Below are positions 1 to 7,792 of a DNA stretch of 64,000 nucleotides, in pieces. The number at the start of each line of letters is the position of its first letter. Within the stretch, counting starts at the first letter, position 1. A model generated the notes under the pieces. It was given only the letters and a program-made list of their open reading frames with translations. It made no database searches and was not told the DNA's origin. The translations under genes and the position numbers were made by a program. The stretch comes from an uncultured Hyphomicrobiales bacterium (GTDB lineage Bacteria > Pseudomonadota > Alphaproteobacteria > Rhizobiales > Beijerinckiaceae), in the NCBI GenBank assembly GCA_903824185.1, contig CAIJVU010000052.1:56893-120892 (forward strand), in the 5' to 3' direction.

Positions 1-482
1 CCCGCTCTCATGGGCGGCTGACCCTGATCGACCGTGATTTGAGTTTCAGCTTGAGCCGGGCCTTGCGGGGACAAACCACTGTCGATGAACCCGATGCCGA
101 TTTTGTGGCGGAGCTTCAGTCCTGTGACTTGGTGATTTCACTCAATTTATTATCGCAATTACCGATTGGGGCGCATGATCTCTGGACCCGTCAGGGACAG
201 GATGAAAGCCATATCGAGCATTGGGCCGGCCTCATTGTGTCCAATCATGTCACGCTTTTGCAGCAAGCGCGTCAGGCGCTTTTGATCACCGACAGCGTTG
301 TGCGCCTGCGCGGACAAGAAAAGGGACAACCCCTGATCGGCGCCTGGCAGGATCTGCTTTACGGCGTCACACTGCCCGAGCCCGATACCGATTGGTTATG
401 GACCATCGCCTCCCCGCAAGAGCGCGGTGACGACTATTGGGAAGAACGCCGCGTCGGGGCACGGATCATCGACCCCGCCTAA
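1..482 (+). CDS. Partial hypothetical protein, possibly SAM-dependent methyltransferase C-terminus
   Basis: The reading frame is already open at the left edge of the window and runs to a TAA at 480-482, so only the C-terminal part (about 159 residues) is present. A TTG at 39 could be called as a start, but the upstream frame has no stop and reads as ordinary protein, so this is a 5'-truncated gene. The visible segment has a Rossmann-like strand (CDLVISLNLLSQLP) and a later strand (ALLITDSVVRL), which resemble the second half of class I methyltransferases. I see no diagnostic catalytic motif, so the family is an inference. It converges on the next gene, leaving a 33-base gap. Confidence 0.5.
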   Translation, partial: RSHGRLTLIDRDLSFSLSRALRGQTTVDEPDADFVAELQSCDLVISLNLLSQLPIGAHDLWTRQGQDESHIEHWAGLIVSNHVTLLQQARQALLITDSVVRLRGQEKGQPLIGAWQDLLYGVTLPEPDTDWLWTIASPQERGDDYWEERRVGARIIDPA

Positions 483-515
483 GCACCCTGCCCAAAATTG
501 CTCCCAAGGCGCAGA

Positions 516-950
516 TTAACGGCAATTATCGATGCGGATTTTGGTCATAAAACGGTCTTTACGGTCATAATAGCTATAGACCCATGCCGTATCATTGGCG
601 ATCAATTTGGCGGTTTCGCCCATACAGAAGTTCTTTTTCATCTCGACGCGGCGTTCCTCGAAGGACGGATCAGGCAGCTCATTGCTCAAAATGGTCATCC
701 GGACCTTGATCTCGAAAACCCGCCCGTTCAATCGCGCTGCGGTGATCACCGATCCGTCTGAGAGGGGATAACCGATGCTGTCCTTGATCCCGCCAAGGAT
801 GGTCTGGAGTTGCTTGTCGATCATTTTGACGGCCGGATCTTTGTCATCGAGACGGGCAGCCCGCGAATCGCTTGCAGCCGAAACCAGCAAAAAAACCGCT
901 GCCAAAAAGCCAAAGCGCTGAAAAAAGAGCCCGCCATACCACCGAAACAT
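516..950 (-). CDS. Exported hypothetical protein
   Basis: This encodes about 144 residues. The chosen ATG at 950 has a GGGAG motif about nine bases upstream and gives a good signal peptide: a basic/aromatic start, a hydrophobic core (FGFLAAVFLLVSAAS) and a likely cleavage after SRA. A TTG at 977 would add nine residues and is less likely. The mature part is about 115 residues, with two cysteines (in NFCMGE and near the C-terminus in DNCR) that could form a disulfide in the periplasm. I recognise no family. The gene faces the truncated gene to its left and is divergent from the coiled-coil gene to its right. Confidence 0.6.
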   Translation of the reverse strand: MFRWYGGLFFQRFGFLAAVFLLVSAASDSRAARLDDKDPAVKMIDKQLQTILGGIKDSIGYPLSDGSVITAARLNGRVFEIKVRMTILSNELPDPSFEERRVEMKKNFCMGETAKLIANDTAWVYSYYDRKDRFMTKIRIDNCR

Positions 951-1106
951 CCAAAAACACTCCCAAAACCGCCACAAAACAACAATTTAACCTTGTCACA
1001 ATCCTATAAGGGTGGGCAAGGTCGGTATAATCTTTATTTTTAAGTCATTTAAGCTATAAGATGATAAATGATATTGGTTCTTTTTCCCTACTAAACGGAG
1101 TGGTCT

Positions 1107-2576
1107 ATGGCGGGTCTCATTAACTGGCTCGATTTCCGCAAATCTGTGCGGCTACCGGAGACCGGCAATCCGCGGGATCAAGTGATCCTGCCTGACTCTG
1201 TCGTGGAACAGCAATCGCGCGAAGCGTCCGAGCTTGGCAATTCGCACCAAAATATCCTGAATCAATTCCAGCGCCTTGATGATGTTTTGGCGCAATTCGA
1301 AAATGTCCGGGAATTTGTGGTCAAAGCCCGCGGATCCCTCGATGATATTTTTGCCGATCACCGGACCCATCGGGCCGAAAATCTGGCTTTGCGTTCGATT
1401 ATCGAGCAAACGTCCCAGTCGCTGAGCCAATCGCGCGAGCAGGAAACCCAGCTGCGTATCCGCATTTCTGCCCTTGAAATCGACGTGTCTGGTCTGGCTG
1501 AAGAGCTGTCAAACCGTGAAGTGATCATCCGCGGCAATCAGGAAGAAATTTCGCTCCTGAAATCCCATACGATGAAGCAATCCGCGCGTTTGAACGAAAT
1601 CGAGCAACAACTCGAAGAGAAAAACGACGAGATCGAAATTCTGCAAACCGAAAACGTGTCGATCCGCGACCGTGAAATGTTTGCCGAACAGCAGATCAAC
1701 CAGCTCTCGGCTGACAACCGCCTGCTCAATGAAAAGAATTCCAGTCTGCGCGAAGAACTGGCCAATCTTGAGCAGATGTTCACGAATAATTCGATTGAAC
1801 TCAATAATTACAGCCAGCGCCTCGCCCATTCGGAAACCGAACTCATCAACCGGATGAATCAGGTCACGAGCCTGAAGCAGACTTTGGCCGAAGCCGAAAA
1901 CGAGCGCACCCGTTTGCTGGCCCAGCTCGACGAGATTTCTACCACCTCTGCCTCGGAAAAACGCACCTATGAAGGCCGCGTCGAAGCCCTGATCAAGCGC
2001 AATGAAATGCTTGAAAAACTGCTGGCCGATGCCCGCAACGAGGTCAATGCCCGTTCCGAAGCCTTCCGCGCTGCAGAACGTGGTCAGGTCGAACTCAAAG
2101 GCACCATCCGTCGTCTGGAAAAGACAACGGAGAAGATGACACTGGATCAGGAAAACCTGCAAAACGAGATCCGCAATCTCGAACAGGCGCGTGCGGCCCT
2201 CAAAGACCGCACCAATATGCTAGAAAAAGCCAACAAGGCCAAAGATACCGTCATCTCGCAAAGCGAAGACAAGATGGCGCAGCTTTCCGAGCAACTCAGC
2301 CGGTCTGAGCATAAAAACCGCTTGTCGATGGAAGCCCAATCCAAGCGGATTGCCGAACTCATTACCGAGCTTGAGCGCGAAAAATCCGAACGCGGTCTGG
2401 CCGAAGGGCGGCTGGAATCGGTGCGCAAAGAGCGCACCCGCCTGCAGCTGGAATTGTCGACCTTGCGGGCCCGCTATATGGATGACGGCAACTTCAATTC
2501 ATCCGACGAGGATGATGGCGACGGCCTGCCGCGCAACAGCGGCAATATCAAATCCTTCCGGCCTGATCCGGTTTGA
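1107..2576 (+). CDS. Crescentin-like coiled-coil cytoskeletal protein
   Basis: A 489-residue protein that is almost entirely heptad-patterned coiled coil from about residue 35 to 455. It has a short non-coiled N-terminus with basic and hydrophobic residues (GLINWLDFRKSVRL) and an acidic, disordered tail (NSSDEDDGDG). A basic N-terminal segment followed by one very long parallel coiled coil is the layout of crescentin, the intermediate-filament-like protein that bends Caulobacter cells, and the length is close to crescentin's (about 457 residues). Relatives occur in other alphaproteobacteria. The N-terminus could bind membrane or MreB-linked sites, as in crescentin; that is inference. An alternative is a generic SMC-like or scaffold coiled coil, because such sequences give few specific motifs. 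The ATG has GGAG nearby (ACGGAGTGGTCT) and the gene stands alone. Confidence 0.7.
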   Translation: MAGLINWLDFRKSVRLPETGNPRDQVILPDSVVEQQSREASELGNSHQNILNQFQRLDDVLAQFENVREFVVKARGSLDDIFADHRTHRAENLALRSIIEQTSQSLSQSREQETQLRIRISALEIDVSGLAEELSNREVIIRGNQEEISLLKSHTMKQSARLNEIEQQLEEKNDEIEILQTENVSIRDREMFAEQQINQLSADNRLLNEKNSSLREELANLEQMFTNNSIELNNYSQRLAHSETELINRMNQVTSLKQTLAEAENERTRLLAQLDEISTTSASEKRTYEGRVEALIKRNEMLEKLLADARNEVNARSEAFRAAERGQVELKGTIRRLEKTTEKMTLDQENLQNEIRNLEQARAALKDRTNMLEKANKAKDTVISQSEDKMAQLSEQLSRSEHKNRLSMEAQSKRIAELITELEREKSERGLAEGRLESVRKERTRLQLELSTLRARYMDDGNFNSSDEDDGDGLPRNSGNIKSFRPDPV

Positions 2577-2664
2577 GCAAGATTTGACGGTCAATGCTTG
2601 AAGGGCGGGGGCACCCTCGCCCGTTGACGCGGGAAGCCGCAAAAGCGCTTCATCGTCTGAAAAG

Positions 2665-3129
2665 TTAGAATGGCTGGCGCGGTGACTCGCAGAGATTCAT
2701 GCGGGAACAGCGCGTAATAGAATTGACGCATTCACCCGCATAGGTCGGGCAAATCTTGCGGATTTTGCCATAGCTGCAGAAATCAGCGTCTTCACGCCCT
2801 TCCTTTTCAGCCGCCGCCGCACTGGAACTGGTATAGCGCATGCGGAAATCATTATTGCGGATAAATCGTTGATAGCGCTTTTTCAGCTCGTCACTGTCTG
2901 AGCAATATTGTTTCCAGTGCTCGCGCACTTCGCCTTCTTGGAAACGCTCGAGATTGGAGCAGACATTGGTTTGTTCCAATTTGCGGTCAATGGTGCCGAT
3001 GCAATAGGCCGCCTCCATCAAATCTTTGAAAAGAGCGGTCACGCGGAATTGATCCTGCTGATTTTGCGCATTGCCCTGCCCCGGCACCAAAGCCAGAACC
3101 ATCGCCAGACAGATCCAAAAATAACGCAT
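2665..3129 (-). CDS. Exported cysteine-rich hypothetical protein
   Basis: About 154 residues from the ATG at 3129. A longer form from 3156 only adds a hydrophilic leader before the signal peptide. The N-terminus MRYFWICLAMVLALVPGQGNAQ is a clear signal peptide with a likely cut after GNA. The mature protein has about eight cysteines, clustered in the last 40 residues (CSYGKIRKICPTYAGECV, then TRCSRMNLC), which suggests several disulfides and a periplasmic or surface location. I do not recognise the family. It lies tail-to-tail with the crescentin-like gene. Confidence 0.6.
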   Translation of the reverse strand: MRYFWICLAMVLALVPGQGNAQNQQDQFRVTALFKDLMEAAYCIGTIDRKLEQTNVCSNLERFQEGEVREHWKQYCSDSDELKKRYQRFIRNNDFRMRYTSSSAAAAEKEGREDADFCSYGKIRKICPTYAGECVNSITRCSRMNLCESPRQPF

Positions 3130-3322
3130 CGACGAACCTTGCTTCACTGAACGCACAAATCATGAGAAACGCCGCCTTCAAGCAGCCTCGTCCTGATTTC
3201 CTATCATGAAGACCACAAGGAATGAAGGGCGGATTGAAAAGACGCGGCAAGAGGATTAGGAGTAAAAAGAAGGCCTGAACGGCACAAAGCGATAATCAAA
3301 ACGAAAAATTCGGGAGATATTC

Positions 3323-3805
3323 ATGCAAGACCTCATTTTACGCACCCTTGTGATGGGTGGGCTCGCAACGCTCAGCATGGATATTTTGGGGCAAATCCTC
3401 AAATTTGGCTTCAAAATCCCGCCCGCCAACTGGACCTTGATCGGCCGTTGGTTCGCCTCCCTGCCACAAGGCCGGTTTTTCCATGACGATATCGCCCAAT
3501 CCCCGAGCCTGCCCTTTGAAACGGCCATCGGCTGGATCGCCCATTACGCGATTGGCATCCTCTATGCCGCGGTTTTGATTGCTTTTATGGGGACAGATTG
3601 GCTGCAAGCCCCCACTTTATGGCCCACATTGGTGATTGGCTGGGTCACGGTGGGCGCAGGCTGGTTTATTCTGCAACCCGGCATGGGCGCCGGATGGGCC
3701 GCCTCCAAACGTGCCAATAAATGGCAAATCCGCGGATTGAATATTCTGGGACACACCATTTTTGCCTTTGGTCTTTATGCAGGGGCCCTACTGCCGCTCT
3801 CCTAA
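3323..3805 (+). CDS. DUF2938-family integral membrane protein
   Basis: A 160-residue protein with four predicted membrane segments, at about residues 5-28, 68-90, 98-118 and 138-158. The start (GGLATLSMDILGQ) and the downstream NWTLIGRW and HDDIAQ segments are typical of the DUF2938 family, small membrane proteins of unknown function. The ATG is preceded by CGGGAG about six bases upstream. No functional partner is evident: the upstream gene is on the other strand and the downstream DapA-family gene has its own control region. Confidence 0.75.
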   Translation: MQDLILRTLVMGGLATLSMDILGQILKFGFKIPPANWTLIGRWFASLPQGRFFHDDIAQSPSLPFETAIGWIAHYAIGILYAAVLIAFMGTDWLQAPTLWPTLVIGWVTVGAGWFILQPGMGAGWAASKRANKWQIRGLNILGHTIFAFGLYAGALLPLS

Positions 3806-3879
3806 TCCACCAGACCTGTTTCCCCAATCGCTGCAGCGCACAAGCACAGAGAAAGTGGGAAATGCGCATCAGTCTAACA

Positions 3880-3893
3880 TGTCAGTGTTGACA
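3880..3893. promoter_or_regulatory. Inverted repeat, candidate GntR operator
   Basis: TGTCA-GTGT-TGACA is a perfect 5-bp inverted repeat about 55 bases before the DapA-family start. Its right arm contains TTGACA, the consensus -35 hexamer, so a bound repressor would block the promoter. A second, wider pair (CGCATC at 3865-3870 and GATGCG at 3894-3899) surrounds it. The FCD-type GntR protein encoded two genes on is the natural candidate regulator. Confidence 0.5.
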
Positions 3894-3945
3894 GATGCGT
3901 CGGTCTGCGTTCCATTAAAAATACTGTATCGGAGGAAAATCTGTG

Positions 3946-4833
3946 ATGACGAATAAAACCCGCATGGGGCTCAGCTGTGCCCTCTCTACGCCTTTCAACA
4001 AAGACGGCACGATTGATTTGCATGCCTTCTCAGAGCATGCCGCCTGGACCCTGACCCATGGGTGTGACGGGGTGACCGTGTTCGGTACCACCGGCGAAGG
4101 GGCATCCATTTCAACCCGCGAACGCGCCAATACGCTGAGCTATATGCAAGGTGCGGGCTTTGACCTCGGCACGCAGGTGACCCTTGGAATTGCGGCTGCA
4201 ACCATCGAGGAAACGGTTGAGCAGATGCATATCGGCTATCAGGCCGGATGCCGTGCTATTTTGCTGGCCCCGCCCTTCTATTTCCCCAATGCCAGTGAAG
4301 ACGGACTGTTCTACTGGTATGCGAGCGTGATTGAATCACTGGGTGGTGAAGCGCGTGATATTCTTCTCTATCACATCCCGTCCATGACGCGGGTCGGTGT
4401 TTATCCCTCGCTCGTCTATCGTTTGAAGAAAGCCTTCCCGAAAGTGATTTTGGGTGTGAAGGACTCAAGCGGCAACGGCGAGAACACCGCGCAATTGCTG
4501 GCCGAAAACAAAGACCTGCAAATTCTGGTCGGCGATGAACGTCAATTGGCCAAAGCGGTGCGCAATGGCGCTGCTGGTTCGATCTGCGGTATTGCCAATC
4601 TGTGCCCCGCCGAAATGCGCACCATTGCCCATAAGGGACGTGACAATAAGCTGATCCATCATGCGGTTGATGCGGTGCTGGTCTATGACTTCATGCCAGC
4701 CATCAAAGCGCTTCTGGCCCATCGTACCGGCTATCAGGGCTGGATGCGGATGCGTCCGCCTTTGTCAGACATGGCCACACGCGATGCCAGAAAACTGGTC
4801 AATGCCTTTGAAGCGATTTTTGCTTCGGAATAA
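3946..4833 (+). CDS. Dihydrodipicolinate synthase-family (DapA-like) lyase/aldolase
   Basis: A 295-residue class I aldolase of the DapA/NanA superfamily. The ATG at 3946 lies nine bases after GGAGG; a GTG at 3943 is also possible. The fold's marks are all present: the pyruvate carboxylate-binding GTTGEG (residues 47-52), the catalytic tyrosine of YHIP (Tyr142) and the Schiff-base lysine of GVKDSSGN (Lys172). Where true dihydrodipicolinate synthases have an arginine shortly after the tyrosine (YNVPxRT), this protein has Met147. That argues against lysine biosynthesis and for a catabolic aldolase or dehydratase of a 2-keto acid. The adjacent GntR regulator, 44 bases downstream, fits an inducible catabolic role. 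The substrate cannot be told from sequence. Confidence 0.85.
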   Translation: MTNKTRMGLSCALSTPFNKDGTIDLHAFSEHAAWTLTHGCDGVTVFGTTGEGASISTRERANTLSYMQGAGFDLGTQVTLGIAAATIEETVEQMHIGYQAGCRAILLAPPFYFPNASEDGLFYWYASVIESLGGEARDILLYHIPSMTRVGVYPSLVYRLKKAFPKVILGVKDSSGNGENTAQLLAENKDLQILVGDERQLAKAVRNGAAGSICGIANLCPAEMRTIAHKGRDNKLIHHAVDAVLVYDFMPAIKALLAHRTGYQGWMRMRPPLSDMATRDARKLVNAFEAIFASE

Positions 4834-4877
4834 CCGGAGTTCATTCGCACAAACACCTTTAGCCGGGCTCCTTCCTC

Positions 4878-5558
4878 ATGGCACCAACACGCGCTCCAGC
4901 AAAATTGCGGGATCAGGCTTATGCCAGTTTCACGCAGCATTTGCGCGATCGTGAATTGGAGCCCGGCCAATTTATCTCCCAGCGTGAATTGGTGGTTCTG
5001 ACAGGGCATCCCTTGGGCGCAATCCGCGAATTGATCCCAAGGCTCGAAGCTGAGGGACTGATCCGCACGGTTCCCCAACGCGGCATGCAAATCGCCACTG
5101 TCGATCTGACCCTTGTGCGGGACGCTTTCCAATTTAGGCTGATTTTAGAGCGCGAAGCCGCCCTTCATTATGCCCGCACTGCCGCAGACAACGATATCGA
5201 AGACTGGCGCACACAGCATCAGGCCATTCTGGATGCGGTCAATCTCGGCCCTGTGGACGACCAGTTGATCGATAGAGCCCAAGCCTTGGATGACGGCTTT
5301 CATGATGCCCTGATCGATGCCTTGGGGAATGCCATCATCTCCCATGCCTATCGGGTCAATTCCATCAAGATCAGGCTGATCCGCCACGCCAAAACACGGC
5401 TGCACACACTTCTGGTCGAACCGGTGATGCGCGAACATCTCGAACTGATCAATGCCCTAGCCAGCCGCGATGAGGCCGAGGTTGCACGGACTTTCACGCA
5501 TCATATCAATAATGCCCGCAACCGCGCCCTGACGCTGGACCAAAGCCCCGCAGCTTAA
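4878..5558 (+). CDS. GntR-family transcriptional regulator, FCD subfamily
   Basis: A 226-residue regulator with an N-terminal winged helix-turn-helix (about residues 10-72; YASFTQHLRDRELEPGQFIS then REL and LEAEGLI) and a C-terminal all-helical FCD domain (about 78-215). The metal-site histidines expected in FCD proteins appear to be present (FHDALIDALGN, EHLELI, FTHHINNA), so a bound metal and a small carboxylate ligand are likely. It follows the DapA-family gene in the same direction and probably controls it through the inverted repeat at 3880-3893. The ligand is most likely the substrate or product of that lyase. Confidence 0.85.
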   Translation: MAPTRAPAKLRDQAYASFTQHLRDRELEPGQFISQRELVVLTGHPLGAIRELIPRLEAEGLIRTVPQRGMQIATVDLTLVRDAFQFRLILEREAALHYARTAADNDIEDWRTQHQAILDAVNLGPVDDQLIDRAQALDDGFHDALIDALGNAIISHAYRVNSIKIRLIRHAKTRLHTLLVEPVMREHLELINALASRDEAEVARTFTHHINNARNRALTLDQSPAA

Positions 5559-5562
5559 GGTC

Positions 5563-5889
5563 TCAACGGCCGTCTGGTTTCAATCCGTCGATAAAGGCCA
5601 GCAGGGAAATATCGGCCGCATGCAGTCCCGTGCGCTGATCCGAGCGACGACGCTGCTCCTGAAGCTTTCTGGCATCGACCGGATAGCTTTGGATCATCAA
5701 AGCATCATGCAAGGCATGAATGGCATCACTAGAATAAGACATCGGCTCGCTGTTGGGTGCCGCAATTTCAGAGGGATGATAAGCGAGATCCAGACTAAAA
5801 GCCGGACGATGCGACTTCGTTTCGATAGGCTGTGGCCTGTGATACGGAGAATCCGTGGTGGCCTGTATTGCTCGAATGGCTTCAAACAT
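5563..5889 (-). CDS. Small hypothetical protein
   Basis: About 108 residues from an ATG at 5889 that has GGGAG eight bases upstream; a slightly longer form from 5904 is possible. The amino-acid composition is balanced and codon choice looks like the neighbours', so I favour it over the overlapping frames. There is no signal peptide or membrane segment, and I recognise no domain. It ends four bases from the end of the convergent GntR gene. Confidence 0.5.
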   Translation of the reverse strand: MFEAIRAIQATTDSPYHRPQPIETKSHRPAFSLDLAYHPSEIAAPNSEPMSYSSDAIHALHDALMIQSYPVDARKLQEQRRRSDQRTGLHAADISLLAFIDGLKPDGR

Positions 5890-6032
5890 GATCGGCACTC
5901 CCATAACGCCTTACATGGTTGAAAGACGGACAGGAGCGCTAAAACTTGAGTCTTGAATAAAAAAGTCTTTAAAATCTTGAACAATTAGCGGAAAACGTCC
6001 ATGTTGGACGGGGTTGGCAAGGGTTGGACGCG

Positions 6033-6641
6033 ATGAAGATGCGGCTCAAAATCAGGCGGTTTTTCAATGGCCTGTGGAATCAGCATTACATCGCAAGCCG
6101 CCATATCCGCGATGCAACCCCTGTGCGCGTGCAATCATTCAACACACGCTCACATAACAAAATCCATGCGCGTGCCTTTGAGCCGGTTTGGCTCAATGAC
6201 ATTGATAAACTGATCGCCACCGACCGCACCAAAACCAGCGACTACCATTTTCTCGATGTGGGCTGTGGCAAGGGCATCTCCACGATTTATGTGAAGGAGC
6301 GATATTTTTTCAAATCCGTCACTGGATTTGATTTTGAGCCTGATTTTATTGAAGCCGCCGAACGAAATTTGAAATATTCAACCGTTAAAGGGCCTATCGA
6401 TTTTTATATAGGGGACGCCGGAGACTGGTTGCTTGATGACCAACGCTGGTTTTTGTTTTTATATAATCCGTTTTCGGATCATGTCCTGGAGCAATTCTTA
6501 CGCAACAATATTGATGTCTTAAGGAAAACCCAATCTGTACTCGCCTATGCCAATGCCCAAGAGCTTGAAACTGTGCTCGATTTTCCGCATGAAATGGTCT
6601 ATCGACTGCCCCATATTCGAAGTGCCCTGATTTTATTTTAA
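6033..6641 (+). CDS. Class I SAM-dependent methyltransferase
   Basis: About 202 residues; a TTG at 6024 and an ATG at 6039 are alternative starts. The SAM-binding motif I (FLDVGCGKGIS, near residue 70) is clear, followed by the acidic motif II (GFDFEP), a GDAGDWL segment and a LYNPF strand resembling motif IV. An N-terminal basic region (RLKIRRFFNGLWNQ) precedes the catalytic domain. The substrate is unknown. The gene is noticeably more AT-rich than most of the window and belongs to the 5.9-7.8 kb stretch that may have been acquired by transfer. Confidence 0.75.
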   Translation: MKMRLKIRRFFNGLWNQHYIASRHIRDATPVRVQSFNTRSHNKIHARAFEPVWLNDIDKLIATDRTKTSDYHFLDVGCGKGISTIYVKERYFFKSVTGFDFEPDFIEAAERNLKYSTVKGPIDFYIGDAGDWLLDDQRWFLFLYNPFSDHVLEQFLRNNIDVLRKTQSVLAYANAQELETVLDFPHEMVYRLPHIRSALILF

Positions 6642-6692
6642 GAATTGGGCTAAAAGATTTTCCTTCCCAACCGTCTAAACGTTCAGGTATGG

Positions 6693-6707
6693 TTAACAAG
6701 TCGTTAA
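6693..6707. promoter_or_regulatory. CtrA-box-like site TTAA-N7-TTAA
   Basis: The sequence TTAA-CAAGTCG-TTAA, followed by C, matches the full consensus for the alphaproteobacterial cell-cycle regulator CtrA. It lies in the gap between the methyltransferase gene and the small basic protein gene, about 113 bases before the ATG at 6820. A CckA-like kinase, which sits at the top of the CtrA phosphorelay, is encoded in this window at 52865-55453. Confidence 0.55.
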
Positions 6708-6819
6708 CATGCTGTCTTGGTGTTGATTTGCTTCAAGCCAACAACGCGTTTTCGAGTGCGTGGTTGAGTTGATGCCGAGTGGTCCTAACATTGTGTTAAG
6801 GGATATTGGTGCAACGACC

Positions 6820-7026
6820 ATGACAAAGACCCCGAAAGAACAACTTTCAGGCCTCGTTAAACGCCGGACACTGGTTAAAAAGCGGATCTCTGATTCCGCT
6901 AAAACCATCAAACGTGGCGGCTCTTTGAAAGACGAGGCGTGGTATCTCCGCGCTCAGCAGCGATTTGCCATTGCAGCCTCAGCCAAAGTTGAGACCCAGC
7001 CGCCTCAAGACCAGATCGACGGCTAA
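6820..7026 (+). CDS. Small basic hypothetical protein
   Basis: About 68 residues from the ATG at 6820, rich in Lys and Arg in the first half (LVKRRTLVKKRISDSAKTIKR) with a polar tail. In-frame starts at 6760 (GTG) and 6772 (ATG) would give up to 88 residues; none has a convincing ribosome-binding site. No domain is recognised, and a nucleic-acid-binding or otherwise polyanion-binding role is only a guess from the charge. It lies just downstream of the CtrA-like site and may be under cell-cycle control. Confidence 0.5.
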   Translation: MTKTPKEQLSGLVKRRTLVKKRISDSAKTIKRGGSLKDEAWYLRAQQRFAIAASAKVETQPPQDQIDG

Positions 7027-7081
7027 TCGATTTTATCCATTTTAAAGACAACACAGAGGCTCGTATCCCAGATCAAGATGA

Positions 7082-7456
7082 TCAGGAACAAGGCCAAGCA
7101 ATGCGCAAGGCTGAATAGGCCATCATATCAAAGCGTTCGGCCATTCGCGGCGGGTTATTTTTCATAAACAGCACGACGATACGGGCACTATCAAGAACGC
7201 CGGATGAAAAAAGCGGCGGACAAAAAGCCATATTGGATGGCAATTCCCTATTGAAATTCAGAACATTAGAAATGGCTGTCTGACATTTACCGGCCTGTTC
7301 AGTTTCCTCTGGCGTTGAAGGCACGGGGTCATTGATCAGATATTGGCACCCCCAATAAAACTGAATAGCAGCCTTCCGTTCCCCTTGGGCACTTGATGGC
7401 GGGATTAAAATGAGATGAAAAACAATGAACAAAGCAAATCTCAGCGGGTAGCCCAA
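7082..7456 (-). CDS. Rap1a/Tai-like exported protein
   Basis: A 124-residue protein beginning at a TTG (7456) that has a strong GGAGG seven bases upstream. A signal peptide (PLRFALFIVFHLILIPPSSA) is followed by a domain with the pattern of the Rap1a/Tai family: a conserved C in YWGCQYL, FCPP near the middle, a helix before NPP, and a final YSALRIAWPC. Family members include periplasmic immunity proteins against type VI secretion effectors, but many Rap1a-domain proteins have no known partner. No effector or secretion gene is visible nearby, so an immunity role is not supported here beyond the domain. Confidence 0.65.
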   Translation of the reverse strand: MGYPLRFALFIVFHLILIPPSSAQGERKAAIQFYWGCQYLINDPVPSTPEETEQAGKCQTAISNVLNFNRELPSNMAFCPPLFSSGVLDSARIVVLFMKNNPPRMAERFDMMAYSALRIAWPCS

Positions 7457-7792
7457 CCGAATTCCTCCGCTTCAAACTATATAAAATGAACAATAAGCAA
7501 CTTAAAATTGATTCACGCTATACACTCAAAGATAGGTATTTAAACAAAGATTAAATCATTGCGCAAGTGTTTTACATATTATTTATATTAAATTTGGAAC
7601 AATAAAATAAACAGTATAGCCTATCTACTTTATTTTGCGACAATTGATTTTACATCATTAAAACAGAATATGCAGAATAACGATAGAAATCATGGTGGTT
7701 TGGCAAAGCAATGAAATCAAGAAATATTACCTGACAGGCGATGTGATGGCCTCAAAAGGCCAGACAGGCTTTCAAAAATGAGCCCATCACTC
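7457..7792. other. AT-rich intergenic region
   Basis: These 336 bases are strongly AT-rich (for example 7550-7670) and have no convincing reading frame, RNA gene or terminator. The stretch would carry the promoter of the Rap1a-like gene at its left end. The composition differs clearly from the rest of the window. Confidence 0.6.

Noticed and set aside
1509..2162. 217-residue minus-strand reading frame within the coiled-coil gene
   Set aside because: It is a shadow of the heptad-rich sequence; no ribosome-binding site or family match.
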